This document shows positions 12,789 to 23,225 of a stretch of 64,000 nucleotides of DNA, piece after piece. This DNA comes from Bactericera cockerelli. Lineage: Eukaryota > Arthropoda > Insecta > Hemiptera > Triozidae. The stretch covers positions 26,877,755 to 26,941,754 of the forward strand of contig CM044958.1 of assembly GCA_024516035.1 (NCBI GenBank), given 5' to 3'. Each line of letters starts with the position of its first letter. The first letter of the stretch is position 1. Under the pieces are notes generated by a model that saw nothing but the letters and a program-made list of their open reading frames with translations, was not told the DNA's origin and searched no databases. The position numbers and the translations under genes are program-made.

Positions 12789-13559
12789 TTTTAGGTCAGA
12801 GCTGCAGCTCGACCCACCTTGAGATGTGTTTGTTATCTGCCAGCTCGTGGCCGGGAATACACTGTGATATAGTCGGAAGAGATTTTTTAAATCAGGTTCC
12901 AGAACACAACGGAAAATAAAACAGACAAGTTGCAGAGGTATTGGTGCAAAACAGAGGCTATAGAAAATATTGTAAATTCCATTTACGAGAGTAAAATGAA
13001 TATTTAGCATTATTGAGAATAACATTCTACAGCGAGAGGGTACAAATTACAAGTAGGAATGTATGTACCGTGGGATAGGAGACCAGACCAATAATATCAA
13101 ATGTATACATAGTTACATGAACTTGCACAATATTTGATGCACATGGAAGATAATGAACAACATTATTGACATTGGTCACAAGGAACAAGAAGTTACCCAC
13201 CGCCTGTATAAATTACAGGGTAGGATTAAAGCTTAGAGGGGGTCCTCAGTCCCCAGAGGAGTCTTTTGAAACTCGATTTTGCGACAGTAATGCCTCATAA
13301 AAGTTGACGTGGATCGCCAATTTGCCCAAGGGGGATATTTGTCCTTGACAAGTCAAAGTTGACAGAAGAACGTAGGCTCCCGGAGGAAGCAATGATTCCT
13401 GCCTCCTTCAGAGCTGTCGTGCTCCAATTAGCAATCACTGCTTTAGAAGCTGCCTAAACTTTGACCCTTGAAGATATGGGCAGGTCTGGAATATCCAGTG
13501 AACTGCATCTTTGATTTTTTTTTTTTTTTTTTCTTCCATATCTAAAAGGTTATAAACCC

Positions 13560-14810
13560 ACGAACGAAGGGGCGACAAGTAACCTCGTAGTGCGGCTTCT
13601 CTGAGGTCGTGGGCGAGGATGAGAAGAAGAAGAGTGTGATTTCACAGCTTCAAGTAAGGCCTTGGGCTCAAACAATTAGTCTTCCGAAGGAGGAATATCC
13701 TTCAGAATCCGACGCGGGACCTAAATCGCTGGTACAAACAGGCTTCTCCGACTGGCAATCGTTTGGGATCACTTTCCGCTAAAGTACTGAAGAAGACCCT
13801 CGGAAGCAGAATCTTCCGAGGGCAGTTCTTTAATCAGGTCCTTCTTTGACGACTTCACAGAAGGATGTACAGCAACGATCTTGTTCGTGACGTCTGCCAG
13901 TGCAGGGCGTTGGAGAATTAGGCAGTGGGATAATATCCCAAAATCTCCGATCATATTAGCTAGGAGATCCGCTCATGCACTTGGCTGGGCCTTCAGTTCC
14001 GAATTCGGCTGCAGACGAGCGAAGATACCATGTATCTAATGCTGTTCCAACTTGTAGAATTGAGATTCTGATATTTGCGGCCATTTATTTCGGCTTCAGG
14101 AGATGGAAGAGGAACATCCGGCTCACGTTCTTTTACACAGGGGGTAACATCGAACGGAAGGTCTGGAGTCGCTATAACTTCCTCGTGCTCGCTCTACAGG
14201 GGAGGGGCTTCCGGAAGAGAATAGTCACCCTCAGAATCCTAGGCTTCCGAAGGGTCAGACGCTGACAACTCGTCGTTCTGGACGATCAGTTGAACATGAG
14301 TCGACTGGAGCCTGGTGAAGAGAAAATTCATGGCTTGGAAGTCCTTTTGTACTTGGAAGCGTTTGTCAAGAGTTTTTTGTGTCCCAGAATCTTCCGGAGA
14401 CTTTGTTGACAGGGACGATTATCTGGAGACTGGTATGGAAACATCTCCAACCAGGATTCTGTCCGCTGCTTCACGAGAAATGAGCTCCGATTTTAGAGGA
14501 GCAACAGCCTGAGCCATGATATCGTATGACTGCGATGATCCACGGATCTGCTTTTCCATATCCCTATAGTGGTCTTCCTTCAAGACTGACGCACTTGGAT
14601 CAAAAGCCCGAGCTATATCTAGCGTGGGGAGGGCGAATCGAAGCTTGTTAAGGACTGTTGCATCCACTTCAACGCCTAAGTCGATCGAGTTGATCAGCGT
14701 CCAATCTCACCAGCCATCAGGTAGAAACTTTTTTTTTTGACACATCCTTCAGTCGGGACAGGACGTCATTGTCAGATGGCAGGTCACAGAGAGCTCCCAA
14801 AGACTATCGA
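13560..14810 (-). pseudogene. Decayed coding remnant of a mobile element
   Basis: Reading the minus strand from 14810 down, protein-like segments are broken by stops and frame changes. A 14667-14419 segment (with LNKLRFALPTLDIARAFDPS and SREAADRILVGD) stops at a TAA, then continues in the same frame through an acidic, Ser/Pro-rich stretch (SPEDSGTQKTLDKRF; PDVPLPSPEAEI) interrupted by several stops. A segment at 13954-13769 in another frame (PALADVTNKIVAVHPSVKSS; GLLQYFSGK) is followed by a basic HPRPRPQRSR patch. The order acidic region, helical region, basic tail is loosely reminiscent of gag-like proteins of DIRS/Ngaro elements, but I do not recognise it with confidence. The stretch is clearly less AT-rich than the window average. 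The SINE at 14811 appears to cut off its upstream end. Confidence 0.45.
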
Positions 14811-14997
14811 GCATTGGTAGTCAAGTGGATAACGCGCTAGTCTGGTAATCCAGGTGGCGTATGGATTCGTTGGTTCGAATCCCGCCCAGTGCATGAATTT
14901 TTTCCTCATTCATTTGAGTTTGTGACCACATAATGATAAGACTCCGAGGGTTAGGTGGAGAAAAATGCTTTGAGCATTAACCTCGCCTGGTGGATAA
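14811..14997 (+). mobile_element. tRNA-derived SINE, family C, interrupted by BEL1
   Basis: The head 14811-14892 begins GCATTGG and ends CCAGTGC, a 7-bp acceptor stem with one G-T pair. It has an A-box (TAGTCAAGTGG) and a B-box (GGTTCGAATCC). The anticodon loop CTGGTAA would give GGT (Thr-like), but the anticodon stem is poorly paired, so it is a SINE rather than a tRNA gene. A body of about 100 bp follows and is interrupted at CTTCC (14998-15002) by BEL1. Any remaining tail would resume after the second CTTCC at 21966-21970. Confidence 0.7.
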
Positions 14998-15002
14998 CTT
15001 CC

Positions 15003-15486
15003 TGTTCACGCCATGTGACTCCAGTTTGAATTGCCTCCAAACTTTCCCCGCGCATATCAATCGATCTCTACGCCGCTAACTGTTAGAGATAACACTTCGA
15101 TATCAGATGATAGGCATATCATATGTTCTTACAAAGAAAGCCACAGAAATTCGGTACGATAGATTGGGAACGACGATGCCTCGTTCAGATTGTTACAACC
15201 AGTGGTCAGGCAGGGTACGTCTTCGCTCCTTCCTCAATCTACCCCCTTTGATCCACTTCTAAAGACGTACGTAAGTACTTGGTACAAGTACTCAAGGTAA
15301 GACCATCCAATCTCATTTCGTAGTAGTAGCTTGTTTCTTCCTTTTATCTTTCCGTGTAAATTTAATACCTTTAAATACACCTTTCGTAGTAGCGTTATTG
15401 AACCAGCGGCCTTTTCTTCGTTAAACCCCAGTAACTGGGAAACTTAGGTCTTTTGGCTTCAAAGCCCCAGTTACTACATTAATTCA
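15003..15486 (+). repeat. BEL1 5' LTR
   Basis: 484 bp, starting TGTTCACGCC and ending TTAATTCA. It differs from the 3' LTR at three sites: G/C in the CGCCG/CGCCC context, A/G in AAAGACG/AAAGGCG, and T/A near the end. It should carry the promoter and transcription start; I could not pinpoint a TATA box. Confidence 0.95.
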
Positions 15487-15504
15487 TGGTCCTTCAAACC
15501 GTGG
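15487..15504 (+). other. BEL1 primer-binding site
   Basis: TGGTCCTTCAAACCG directly follows the 5' LTR. It complements a tRNA 3' end of the form CGGnnnGAAGGACCA, which resembles insect and vertebrate tRNA-Tyr (CGGCTCGAAGGACCA, recalled) with two mismatches. The position fixes the LTR boundary. Confidence 0.75.
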
Positions 15505-15809
15505 ATGTTTTCCTTTTTCGTAGTAGTAAAACTATACCTATAGTTATTTGCATTGTCGTGAGGGCGTGCACCTTCAACCATTCAGCTAGGCTAGGTAGCT
15601 TGTAAGGGAGATTAGGCTTCATAGTGCATCTTCCATGCTTTAAGTGACAGCTTTATCTGCTTATTAATTATTAAAATAGTATAATTAAAGTGCCTTTCGC
15701 TTCATTTAGCGTAAAATTGAACAAATTACCACTGCCTTTTGAGCGGAAGCCTTTGACCACGTTTTTCATAGTGCCTTGTTTCCCTTTGTCTTGAGCACAT
15801 TTTATTAAA

Positions 15810-17318
15810 ATGGCTGAAGGCAAGCTCACAGTTCTTATTGCCAAAAGAGATTCCCTCTTTAAAGTACTGCAAGAAGCAAATGACTTCGCTCAAAGCATGA
15901 CTCAGGCAAATGAGAACACATTAAAAGGTCTCAGGCGCAAAATCAACATGCTAGACAGTGTGTATACATCGTTTTGTCAGGTAGTTGATGATATCAATAT
16001 GCTTCAAATTGAGATCAAGCCAGATTCCAAACCGAACTACCAAATGCTAGAGTCCTTCACAACCATCTATGGTTATGTAAAAGATAAGTTCGATGAAGTA
16101 AACGGAAAATTGAAAAAATCCGATAGTAGTCAGGCTAATATTTCAACTGTTAATGCTAGTTCCGAGGTCAAAGTAAAGTTACCCGCACTTGAGTTGCCTT
16201 CATTCAACGGAGAGTCATTTGCCGACTGGGTAATCTTTTACGAGTCCTTTAAATCGATGATTCATGTTAGAACTGATCTTTCTAACGCCCAAAAGGTTCA
16301 ATACCTAATATCCAGACTCTCTGGAAGGGCTCTTAGTTCTTGTGCCGGCATTCCTGCCACGCCTGAGAATTATAATATTATTTTTGATAATCTCGTTAAG
16401 AAATATAATGATAAAAGATGTCTGTCGAGCTCTTACTTAGATTCAATCATAAATTTCAAACCTCTCAAAATTGAGTCAGGGAATAGCCTTAGCATGTTTA
16501 CTGACAAGTTTTGTGCTACTGTGTTGGCCCTTAAGGCCTTGAACATTGAAAATCTAGATGATTATATCTTTGTTCATTTAGCTTGTAATAAACTTTGCCC
16601 AGAAACTGTAAAAACCTTCGAAATGTCACTTAAAAAAGATGAGTTGCCTACCTTTGACAAGTTACTTTCTTTTCTTCAAGAGCATGCCAAAATTCTGAAC
16701 AGAGTTTCACCTAGCACTAGTAGTAGTAGTAATAGTAGTAGTATAAATAGTAGTGGTGGTCTGGGTACCTCAGGCGTTAAGTCGGGTTTCCCACCAGTAA
16801 AATCAAAGGGTCCGCATACCTTTGTTGTAAATAGCACTTCTAGTGCATCTTGTGAGATATGTCACAATGACCATCCCATATTCAAATGCTCGAAGTTTTT
16901 AAAACTTTCTCCTCAAGATAGGTTCTGTAAAATTAAGCAATATTCTCTCTGTGTCAATTGTCTCTCAGGTGCCCATAAGGTTCATGAGTGTAAAAATAAT
17001 TCCACGTGCTTTAATTGTAAAATTAAGCATAACACGTTGCTTTGTTTCAAAGATCATAAGTCTGACTGTACCAAATCAGGACCTCGGGAGTTAAAGGCTA
17101 AAGCTTCAGCAAATTCTCGTAGTAGTCAACACCTTGGTAATGTGGAGAATCATAATTCTCCCCCTCTTCCTCGGTTGACAATACACCTTACGTTAATGCT
17201 CTGTGTTCTGATAACAATCAGATACCTATTGGTAACGGAGGTACAATTCTCTTGTCTACAGTTCAGGTTCGAATCCCGGATAGACACGGTGTTTACCATT
17301 CTTTTCGTTTTATATTAG
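15810..17318 (+). CDS. gag: BEL1 Gag polyprotein
   Basis: The structural protein that forms the cytoplasmic virus-like particle and packages the element RNA. The ATG at 15810 is the first in a long open frame after a roughly 300-bp leader. Residues 1-110 look helical or coiled-coil, and 122-290 is the capsid-like domain typical of BEL gag (LPALELPSFNGESFADW at 124-140). A Ser/Asn-rich linker lies at 300-316. Three zinc knuckles follow: CEICHNDHPIFKC (348-360, CX2CX3HX4C), CVNCLSGAHKVHEC (381-394) and CFNCKIKHNTLLC (400-412). Genuine homology probably ends near 17165, where a CCCCC run coincides with a change to the protease frame. The last 50 or so residues of this frame are then off-frame. 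Whether that is a programmed -1 shift, decay or a sequence error cannot be told from here. Confidence 0.9.
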   Translation: MAEGKLTVLIAKRDSLFKVLQEANDFAQSMTQANENTLKGLRRKINMLDSVYTSFCQVVDDINMLQIEIKPDSKPNYQMLESFTTIYGYVKDKFDEVNGKLKKSDSSQANISTVNASSEVKVKLPALELPSFNGESFADWVIFYESFKSMIHVRTDLSNAQKVQYLISRLSGRALSSCAGIPATPENYNIIFDNLVKKYNDKRCLSSSYLDSIINFKPLKIESGNSLSMFTDKFCATVLALKALNIENLDDYIFVHLACNKLCPETVKTFEMSLKKDELPTFDKLLSFLQEHAKILNRVSPSTSSSSNSSSINSSGGLGTSGVKSGFPPVKSKGPHTFVVNSTSSASCEICHNDHPIFKCSKFLKLSPQDRFCKIKQYSLCVNCLSGAHKVHECKNNSTCFNCKIKHNTLLCFKDHKSDCTKSGPRELKAKASANSRSSQHLGNVENHNSPPLPRLTIHLTLMLCVLITIRYLLVTEVQFSCLQFRFESRIDTVFTILFVLY

Positions 17319-17776
17319 ACTCAGGTAGTCAAAGTAATTTGATATTGGAATCAGCTCGTAAGAAGTTAGGATTACCTCTAAACAAAGATGCTACAAAAAC
17401 TATCAAGGGTTTAGGTATGAGTTCGAATCCCGTTCACGGGCAGGTGAATTTTACTTTCGCCTCTAGGTTGGATAACAGAGTTAAATATTCGATTCATGCA
17501 CTCGTAGTAGATAAAATAGTAGACAGGTTACCATCTCAACCTGTAGATATGTCTAACTTGCATTATTTGGAACAATTGCCTCTCGCTGATGATTTCATGA
17601 AACCAGACGTTGTGTCTGGCATTCTCGGTGCTCAAATTTTCCCCTCTCTGATATTAGGTCACCGTGTCACCAGTCCTAGTAATAGTGTTGTCGCTTTGAA
17701 TACTGTACTGGGTTATGTGGTTATGGGTCAAGTACCTGTGAATTCTATAGATATAGAGGACAGTACATCAAATTAA
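17252..17776 (+). pseudogene. pol: BEL1 aspartic protease and linker (pol part 1)
   Basis: Aspartic protease that matures Gag-Pol. The catalytic motif ILDSGSQS is near the start (Asp codon at 17318-17320), followed by the conserved BEL protease-to-RT linker (LPLADDFMKPDVVSGILGAQ). The frame is open upstream to about 17160, where it meets gag in a different frame, so the real segment is longer than the span given. The stop is a TAA at 17774-17776. The same frame continues directly with conserved RT-proximal sequence, so this is an in-frame nonsense break rather than a natural end. Confidence 0.85.
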
Positions 17777-18739
17777 TTCTGTGCATTCCAGGAGCCTCAT
17801 GTTGATAGTTTAATAAAACGTTTTTGGGAAATAGAGAATGTTTCAGCACCGGCCATGTTAAATAGTGATGATAGAAAGTGTGAGGAACTGTACACATCTT
17901 CCGTTTACAGAAATGACAACGGTTCGTACACTGTTTCTCTTCCGTTTAAGAGCAGCCCAGATGAGTTGGGCGACTCTTATCATCTTGCCCGCAATAGGTT
18001 TTTCAGCCAGGAGAGAAAGCTCGAGTCTCATGCAGAGTTGCGGTCAGCTTATAATGACGTCATCAAGGAGCACCTAGATGAAGGTTATTTGTGTGTCGCA
18101 CCTGATCAATCTGATCGCTCAGGATTTTTCATTCCTCACCACATGGTAGCCCGGCCTGATAAGGCAAGTTCCAAGTTTAGATGTGTCTACGATGCTTCAA
18201 TGCAGTCTTCAAGTACTAAATCATTAAATGATTTATTGTATGCAGGTCCCAAGCTGTACACGGATCTATTTGTAGTTTTATTAAATTTTCGTCTTTTTCC
18301 TATTGTTATGATAGCGGATATTAGAAAAATGTTTTTGCAAATTAAATTGAATCCTGATGATTGGAAATATCAAAAGATTCTCTGGAGGTTTCATCCACAC
18401 GATGAGTTGTTGACTTATATGATGACCACGGTTACCTTCGGTTTAACTTGTTCACCGTTCCTTGCTTTACGTACGGTGCGGCAGTTAGCTGAGGACGAGG
18501 CGCATAACTTTCCCTTTGCAGCTAGAAGGGTTCAGACCGACCTGTACATGGACGATTTAGTGACAAGCTTACAGAACTCTCGCCAGGCGTGTGATCTTTT
18601 TGAACAAATGGTGGGTTTGTTCAAGGCTGGGGGGTTCACTCTCACTAAGTGGGCGTCCAATTCAGAGGAGGTTTGCAGAAGGTACCAGTTGCGGATAGAT
18701 TATCGGAAATTATTCAGTGGGATGGCGACTCTTCTGTAA
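17777..18739 (+). pseudogene. pol: BEL1 reverse transcriptase (pol part 2)
   Basis: Continues the protease frame after the TAA. Reverse transcriptase motifs appear in order: RCVYDASMQSSS, MIADIRKMFLQIKL, TFGLTCSPFLALR, and catalytic YMDD at 18545-18556. The frame is lost near 18670, where the conserved sequence shifts by one base next to a TTT run, and it runs off-frame to a stop at 18739. The first ATG after the break is at 17855. The N-terminal part of this segment (RFWEIENV) aligns in position with KFWESEEL in BEL2. Confidence 0.9.
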
Positions 18740-20196
18740 AAATATTAGGTTTGCAGTGGAGTTCCGACAAGGATATTTTTTATTTTAAAATAAACATTGA
18801 CAAGAAACCGTGCACCAAACGCAACATGTTGTCACTTGTTAGTCGTTTATTTGATCCTCTGGGCCTTCTTGCTCCTGTCATCTTGTGGGCTAAGCAGCTC
18901 ATTCAACAGTTGTGGTGTTTGGATTTATCGTGGAACGAAACTCCTCCTCCTAATATCGTAGAAAATTGGGACACCTTCCAAGATCAGTTGCCTTTGCTAG
19001 CTAACTTGTCATTCCCTCGACACCTATTCGTAGTAGAAAAATGCACGCTGCAATTATTCGGATTCGCCGATGCAAGCATCAAGGGGTATGGGGGCGTGAT
19101 CTTCAGCAGAGTGACTTATCCTAGTGGAGAAGTCAAAATAAATTTGATTTGTGCTAAATCAAAAGTGGCACCGGTTAAGTCCCAATCTATTCCTCGTTTA
19201 GAATTATGTGCTGCGTTACTGCTCTCTCAGTTAATGCAGACAGTCGTAGATAGTTATAAACTTGAATTCACTATTGAGAAAGTAATGTGCTTCTCAGATT
19301 CAACTGTAGTTTTGTCTTGGATTCATGCTTCCCCTCATTTATGGGAGACCTTCGTAGCTAATCGAGTCAGCAAAATACAAGAGAATGTGGATATCACTGC
19401 CTGGTGCAAAATATTGGGTTCTGAAAATCCAGCAGATTGTTTATCGCGGGGCTTAAAACCCTCCGAATTCTGTGCTACTTCTATTTGGTTCCAGGGGCCT
19501 CCGTGGTTAATCAAATCTGATGCGGATTGGCCTATCATTCATTTCAGTCAAGAGATCGACACCTCTGTACCAGAAAGGAAATGTGTTGTGCTGGTTGAGA
19601 CTGAAAACTTAGTCGCGGAACATCCTTTGAAACAATTATTTCTCAATTGCTCATCTTGGCTTAGATTACTACGAGTAGTTGCTTTCGTACTTTGGTTCTT
19701 AAAGAGACTTCCCAGGAGGAGTGATGGTTTGTTGGAATCTTCAGATTTAAATCAGGCAGAGATAGAAATAATAAAAATAATTCAAAATGAACACTTCTCA
19801 GTTGATATCGAAAAATTGAAAAATAATTTACCTTGTAGTAAAGTTCTCGTCAAATTAAGTCCTTTCTTGGACAATGGAGTTATTCGTGTGGGCGGTCGTC
19901 TTAGAAACTCAGATCTGGGTTATGAGCAGCAACATCCAGTTGTTCTTCCTGCCAAGGTACATGTTGTAAAATTAATTGTTCAATATTACCATCGTACTAA
20001 TCTTCACACCGGCCCTCACTTATTACTCTCTATACTTCGTAGAAAATATTGGATTTTAGGGGCAGAAACTTCGTTAGAAAAATCGTGCAAGATTGCAATA
20101 CTTGTTTTAGATTGTCTCCCAAGTCACAAAATCCATTTATGTCAGACTTACCAAAAGAAAGGGTTCTTAAGCAGGCTAAAGCATTTCTTAACATAG
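18649..20196 (+). pseudogene. pol: BEL1 RNase H and start of integrase (pol part 3)
   Basis: The genuine segment begins near 18672, after the frame change. It holds the RT connection region (LGLQWSSDKDIFYF; SRLFDPLGLLAPVILWAKQL). The RNase H catalytic signature follows: FADASIKGYGG, RLELCAALL, FSDSTVVLSW and NPADCLSRG. It ends with the integrase N-terminal His/Cys region (VGGRLRNSD, YYHRTNLHTGPH). The conserved frame is lost near 20060 beside a GGGG run, where the integrase continues one base out of register. The last 40 or so codons are off-frame. Confidence 0.9.
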
Positions 20197-21098
20197 CACT
20201 AGACTTCATGGGACCCTTCTATATTACCATTTCTCGTAGACGTGGGCAGAAGAGTCAGAAGGCCTACATTTGTATCTTCGTATGTTTGGCAACAAAAGCT
20301 ATTCATTTAGAGGTCGCTTCTGATCTATCTACTCCCACTTTCTTAGACGCATTCAAGCGTTTCTTGGCCCGACGTGGTCCTTGCCAAAGTGTCTTGTCAG
20401 ACCACGGTACGAATTTCGTTGGTGCAAAAAACGCACTTGATGAACTATACTCATTATTAAATTCTCGCGAATATAAAGTTCGATTCAGTGAGGAGTTATC
20501 TGTTCATAGGATAACCTGGCAGTTTACTCCTCCCACTGGAGCTCACTTCAATGGTATCTCGGAGGCTAATGTAAAGGCTGTCAAATCACATTTGTATAGG
20601 TGTGTAGGCACTCAAATACTTTCACTTGAAGAGCTGTGTACTATTTCAGCACAAATAGAAGCTCTGTTGAATTCTCGTCCATTATGTGTCTTGAGTTCAG
20701 ACCCTTCAGAACCGAGTGTCCTCACTCCTGCACATTTTTTAACCCAAATTCCATTAGAAAGCCTACCGGCCTCAGACGTAGTAGATGAAAATCCAAATCG
20801 ACTTACTCGATATAAGTTATTGGATCAAATTATCCAAACATTTTGGAAACGTTGGAACTCCGAATATCTGCATGACTTACAGTCGCGTGAAAAATGGAAC
20901 ACTAGTTCCCCGCCTCTTAGTCCAGGACAAATAGTTTTAATAAAGCAGGACAATGTGCCACCCTTACATTGGTCACTTGCTAAAGTAGTAGAGACTTATC
21001 CTGGGAAGGACGGTGTTGCTCGCGTGGCTCTAGTTAAAACCCAAAAGGGTGAATTGAAGCGGCCAGTTAATAAACTGTGCCCCTTACCTTCGCAGTAG
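20049..21098 (+). pseudogene. pol: BEL1 integrase core (pol part 4)
   Basis: DDE integrase that inserts the cDNA into chromosomes. After the zinc-binding CNTC comes the catalytic core: D in LDFMGPFY (residue 52 of this frame), D in SDHGTNF (118) and E in NGISEANVK (172). The spacing D-65-D-53-E matches BEL2. The C-terminal part has the usual FWKRWNSEYL and PGQIVLIK motifs, and the frame ends naturally with RPVNKLCPLPSQ, the same ending type as BEL2. The true start lies in the preceding frame and no ATG is expected here. Confidence 0.9.
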
Positions 21099-21468
21099 GT
21101 ACTTACCTACTTATTGTTATGTTTCACATTATAATATGATGAGACTTGTAAATAAATTTTATTTTGCTTTATGGTGGTAGCACTGGTGATTTGTTCAGGC
21201 AAATTTCTATTTTTCTTAAGAGTACCTTGCTAAGGCAAGTTTGATTTATTTTGTAGTTTTGATAAGTTCAATTTTTTATTTTGTTTTGTAGTTTTGCTCA
21301 GGCAATTTCCCCGTTTTTTTTTATATACATATAATCTTGTAGTTGTAGTTATCTATTGTTGCTAATTTACTGTAACTTTCTTTGTTCTTGATATTTTGCA
21401 TTATTTGCTTTTAACCATTTTCATTTATTATTTGCATTGTTTTTGAATGGTTGAAAGTGCACTCTTTC

Positions 21469-21481
21469 AAGGCTGGGGGGA
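21469..21481 (+). other. BEL1 polypurine tract
   Basis: AAGGCTGGGGGGA immediately precedes the 3' LTR. It is the expected plus-strand primer for reverse transcription. The 370 bp upstream (21099-21468) is an AT- and T-rich 3' untranslated stretch without open frames. Confidence 0.7.
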
Positions 21482-21965
21482 TGTTCACGCCATGTGACTC
21501 CAGTTTGAATTGCCTCCAAACTTTCCCCGCGCATATCAATCGATCTCTACGCCCCTAACTGTTAGAGATAACACTTCGATATCAGATGATAGGCATATCA
21601 TATGTTCTTACAAAGAAAGCCACAGAAATTCGGTACGATAGATTGGGAACGACGATGCCTCGTTCAGATTGTTACAACCAGTGGTCAGGCAGGGTACGTC
21701 TTCGCTCCTTCCTCAATCTACCCCCTTTGATCCACTTCTAAAGGCGTACGTAAGTACTTGGTACAAGTACTCAAGGTAAGACCATCCAATCTCATTTCGT
21801 AGTAGTAGCTTGTTTCTTCCTTTTATCTTTCCGTGTAAATTTAATACCTTTAAATACACCTTTCGTAGTAGCGTTATTGAACCAGCGGCCTTTTCTTCGT
21901 TAAACCCCAGTAACTGGGAAACTTAGGTCTTTTGGCTTCAAAGCCCCAGTTACTACATTAAATCA
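21482..21965 (+). repeat. BEL1 3' LTR
   Basis: 484 bp, TGTTCACGCC to TAAATCA, followed by the CTTCC target duplication. About 99.4 percent identical to the 5' LTR by eye (3 differences). Confidence 0.95.
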
Positions 21966-22039
21966 CTTCCACTTAAGAGAATTATTATAAAGATGTTGCC
22001 GTAGACATCTGACAAGAATACTAGGCAAACAGTGAGTAT

Positions 22040-22990
22040 TGGCTGTATTTTGCCTCTTGAACGGCTTAAAATATTGAGCAACGATGCAATATCCGAAGCA
22101 AGGCTCGACCAGAAAGGAGAAGGGGATCAGGGAGACGCGCCCAAGCGAAAGACAGACGAAGAACCACTTCACGGCTCAAATCCTGAGCAACGGCTCGACT
22201 GGTTCCAAAGATATAGGTACCAGGAGACAGCCGAAGGGTCTAGAGAGACACACTTAAGCCAAAGAGGGAAAGAGTCCAGCCCACAGATCAAATATTTTAG
22301 CAACGGCTCGAATGATACCAGGGGTCTAACCACCAAGAGACGGGTAAGGGGTCTAAGGAGACGCACCCAAACCAAGTAAGGACCGAGTCCAGCCCAGGGC
22401 TCAAAATTTTGAGCAACGGCTCGACTGTTACCAATGGCCTAGGCACCAGGAGACAGGCAAGGGGTCTAAAGAAGCACCCAAGCCAAGGAGGTACGGAGTC
22501 CAGCACACGGTTCAAATTTTGAGCAACTGCGCAACTTCTACCGATGGCATAGGTCCTGGAGACAGGCAAGGGGTCTGAGAGACGCACCCGCCAAGAGGGA
22601 GGACAAGGTCAACTCCACGGCTCAAATCTTGAGCAATGGCTCGACTGGTACCAAAAGCATAGGTACCAGGAGACAGGCTGAGGGTCTGAGAGACGCACCC
22701 GCCAAGAGGGAGGACAAGGTCAACTCCACGGCTCAAAACTTGAGCAATGGCTCGACTGGTACTAAAAGCATAAGTACCAGGAGACAGGCCGAGGGTCTGA
22801 GAGACGCACCCGCCAAGAGGGAGGACAAGGTCAACTCCACGGCTCAAATCTTGAGCAATGGCTCGACTGGTACCAAAAGCATAGATACCAGGAGACAGGC
22901 CGAGGGTCTGAGAGACGCACCCGCCAAAGCGGGAGGACAAAGTCAACTCCCCGGCTCAAAATCTTGAGTAACGGCTCGACTTGTACCGAG
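22040..22990. repeat. Tandem array, about 111-bp unit
   Basis: Eight or so units, marked by GAGCAACGGCTCGACTGGTA at 22185, about 22299, 22411, 22521, 22631, 22742, 22853 and 22965. Period 110-112. The right-hand units are nearly identical and the left-hand ones are diverged. Because 111 equals 37 codons, both strands show repetitive open frames of up to 144 codons. These are not independently supported as genes. Confidence 0.95.
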
Positions 22991-23225
22991 GCACAAGGAA
23001 CTCAAAACTCATGAGCCCAGGATGAAAAATCAGGAAAGATCTTACCCTGATTTCTGTAGCGCTGGAATATAACACACGGCGCGAAGACAGACTGGAACTT
23101 ATCAAAATGTCACTTGAAAATATATGGACACGGCTCGGAAACGGGCTGTGAATTGATTAAATTTCACCATATAAAGACAAAATAGATTGCACAATAAATT
23201 GTTGTTACTAGGTCAAAGATCAAAA

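Larger units (their letters stand above)
15003..21965 (+). mobile_element. BEL/Pao LTR retrotransposon (BEL1)
   Basis: A full-length 6963-bp element with 484-bp LTRs, a primer-binding site, gag, pol with the order protease, reverse transcriptase, RNase H, integrase, and a polypurine tract. The flanking duplication is CTTCC (14998-15002 and 21966-21970). The BEL/Pao assignment rests on the gag with three CCHC-type knuckles, the YMDD reverse transcriptase, and the FADAS RNase H and integrase motifs shared with BEL2. The LTRs differ at only three positions by eye, so insertion was recent. The pol region is broken by one in-frame stop and single-base frame changes (see the parts). Confidence 0.95.

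Noticed and set aside
14811..14892. tRNA-Thr gene
   Set aside because: Acceptor stem and both boxes are good, but the anticodon stem has mismatches and a SINE-like body follows.
22297..22967. Repetitive open frames on both strands, up to 144 codons
   Set aside because: They follow the 111-bp (37-codon) tandem unit on both strands equally, so there is no reason to prefer either as a gene.
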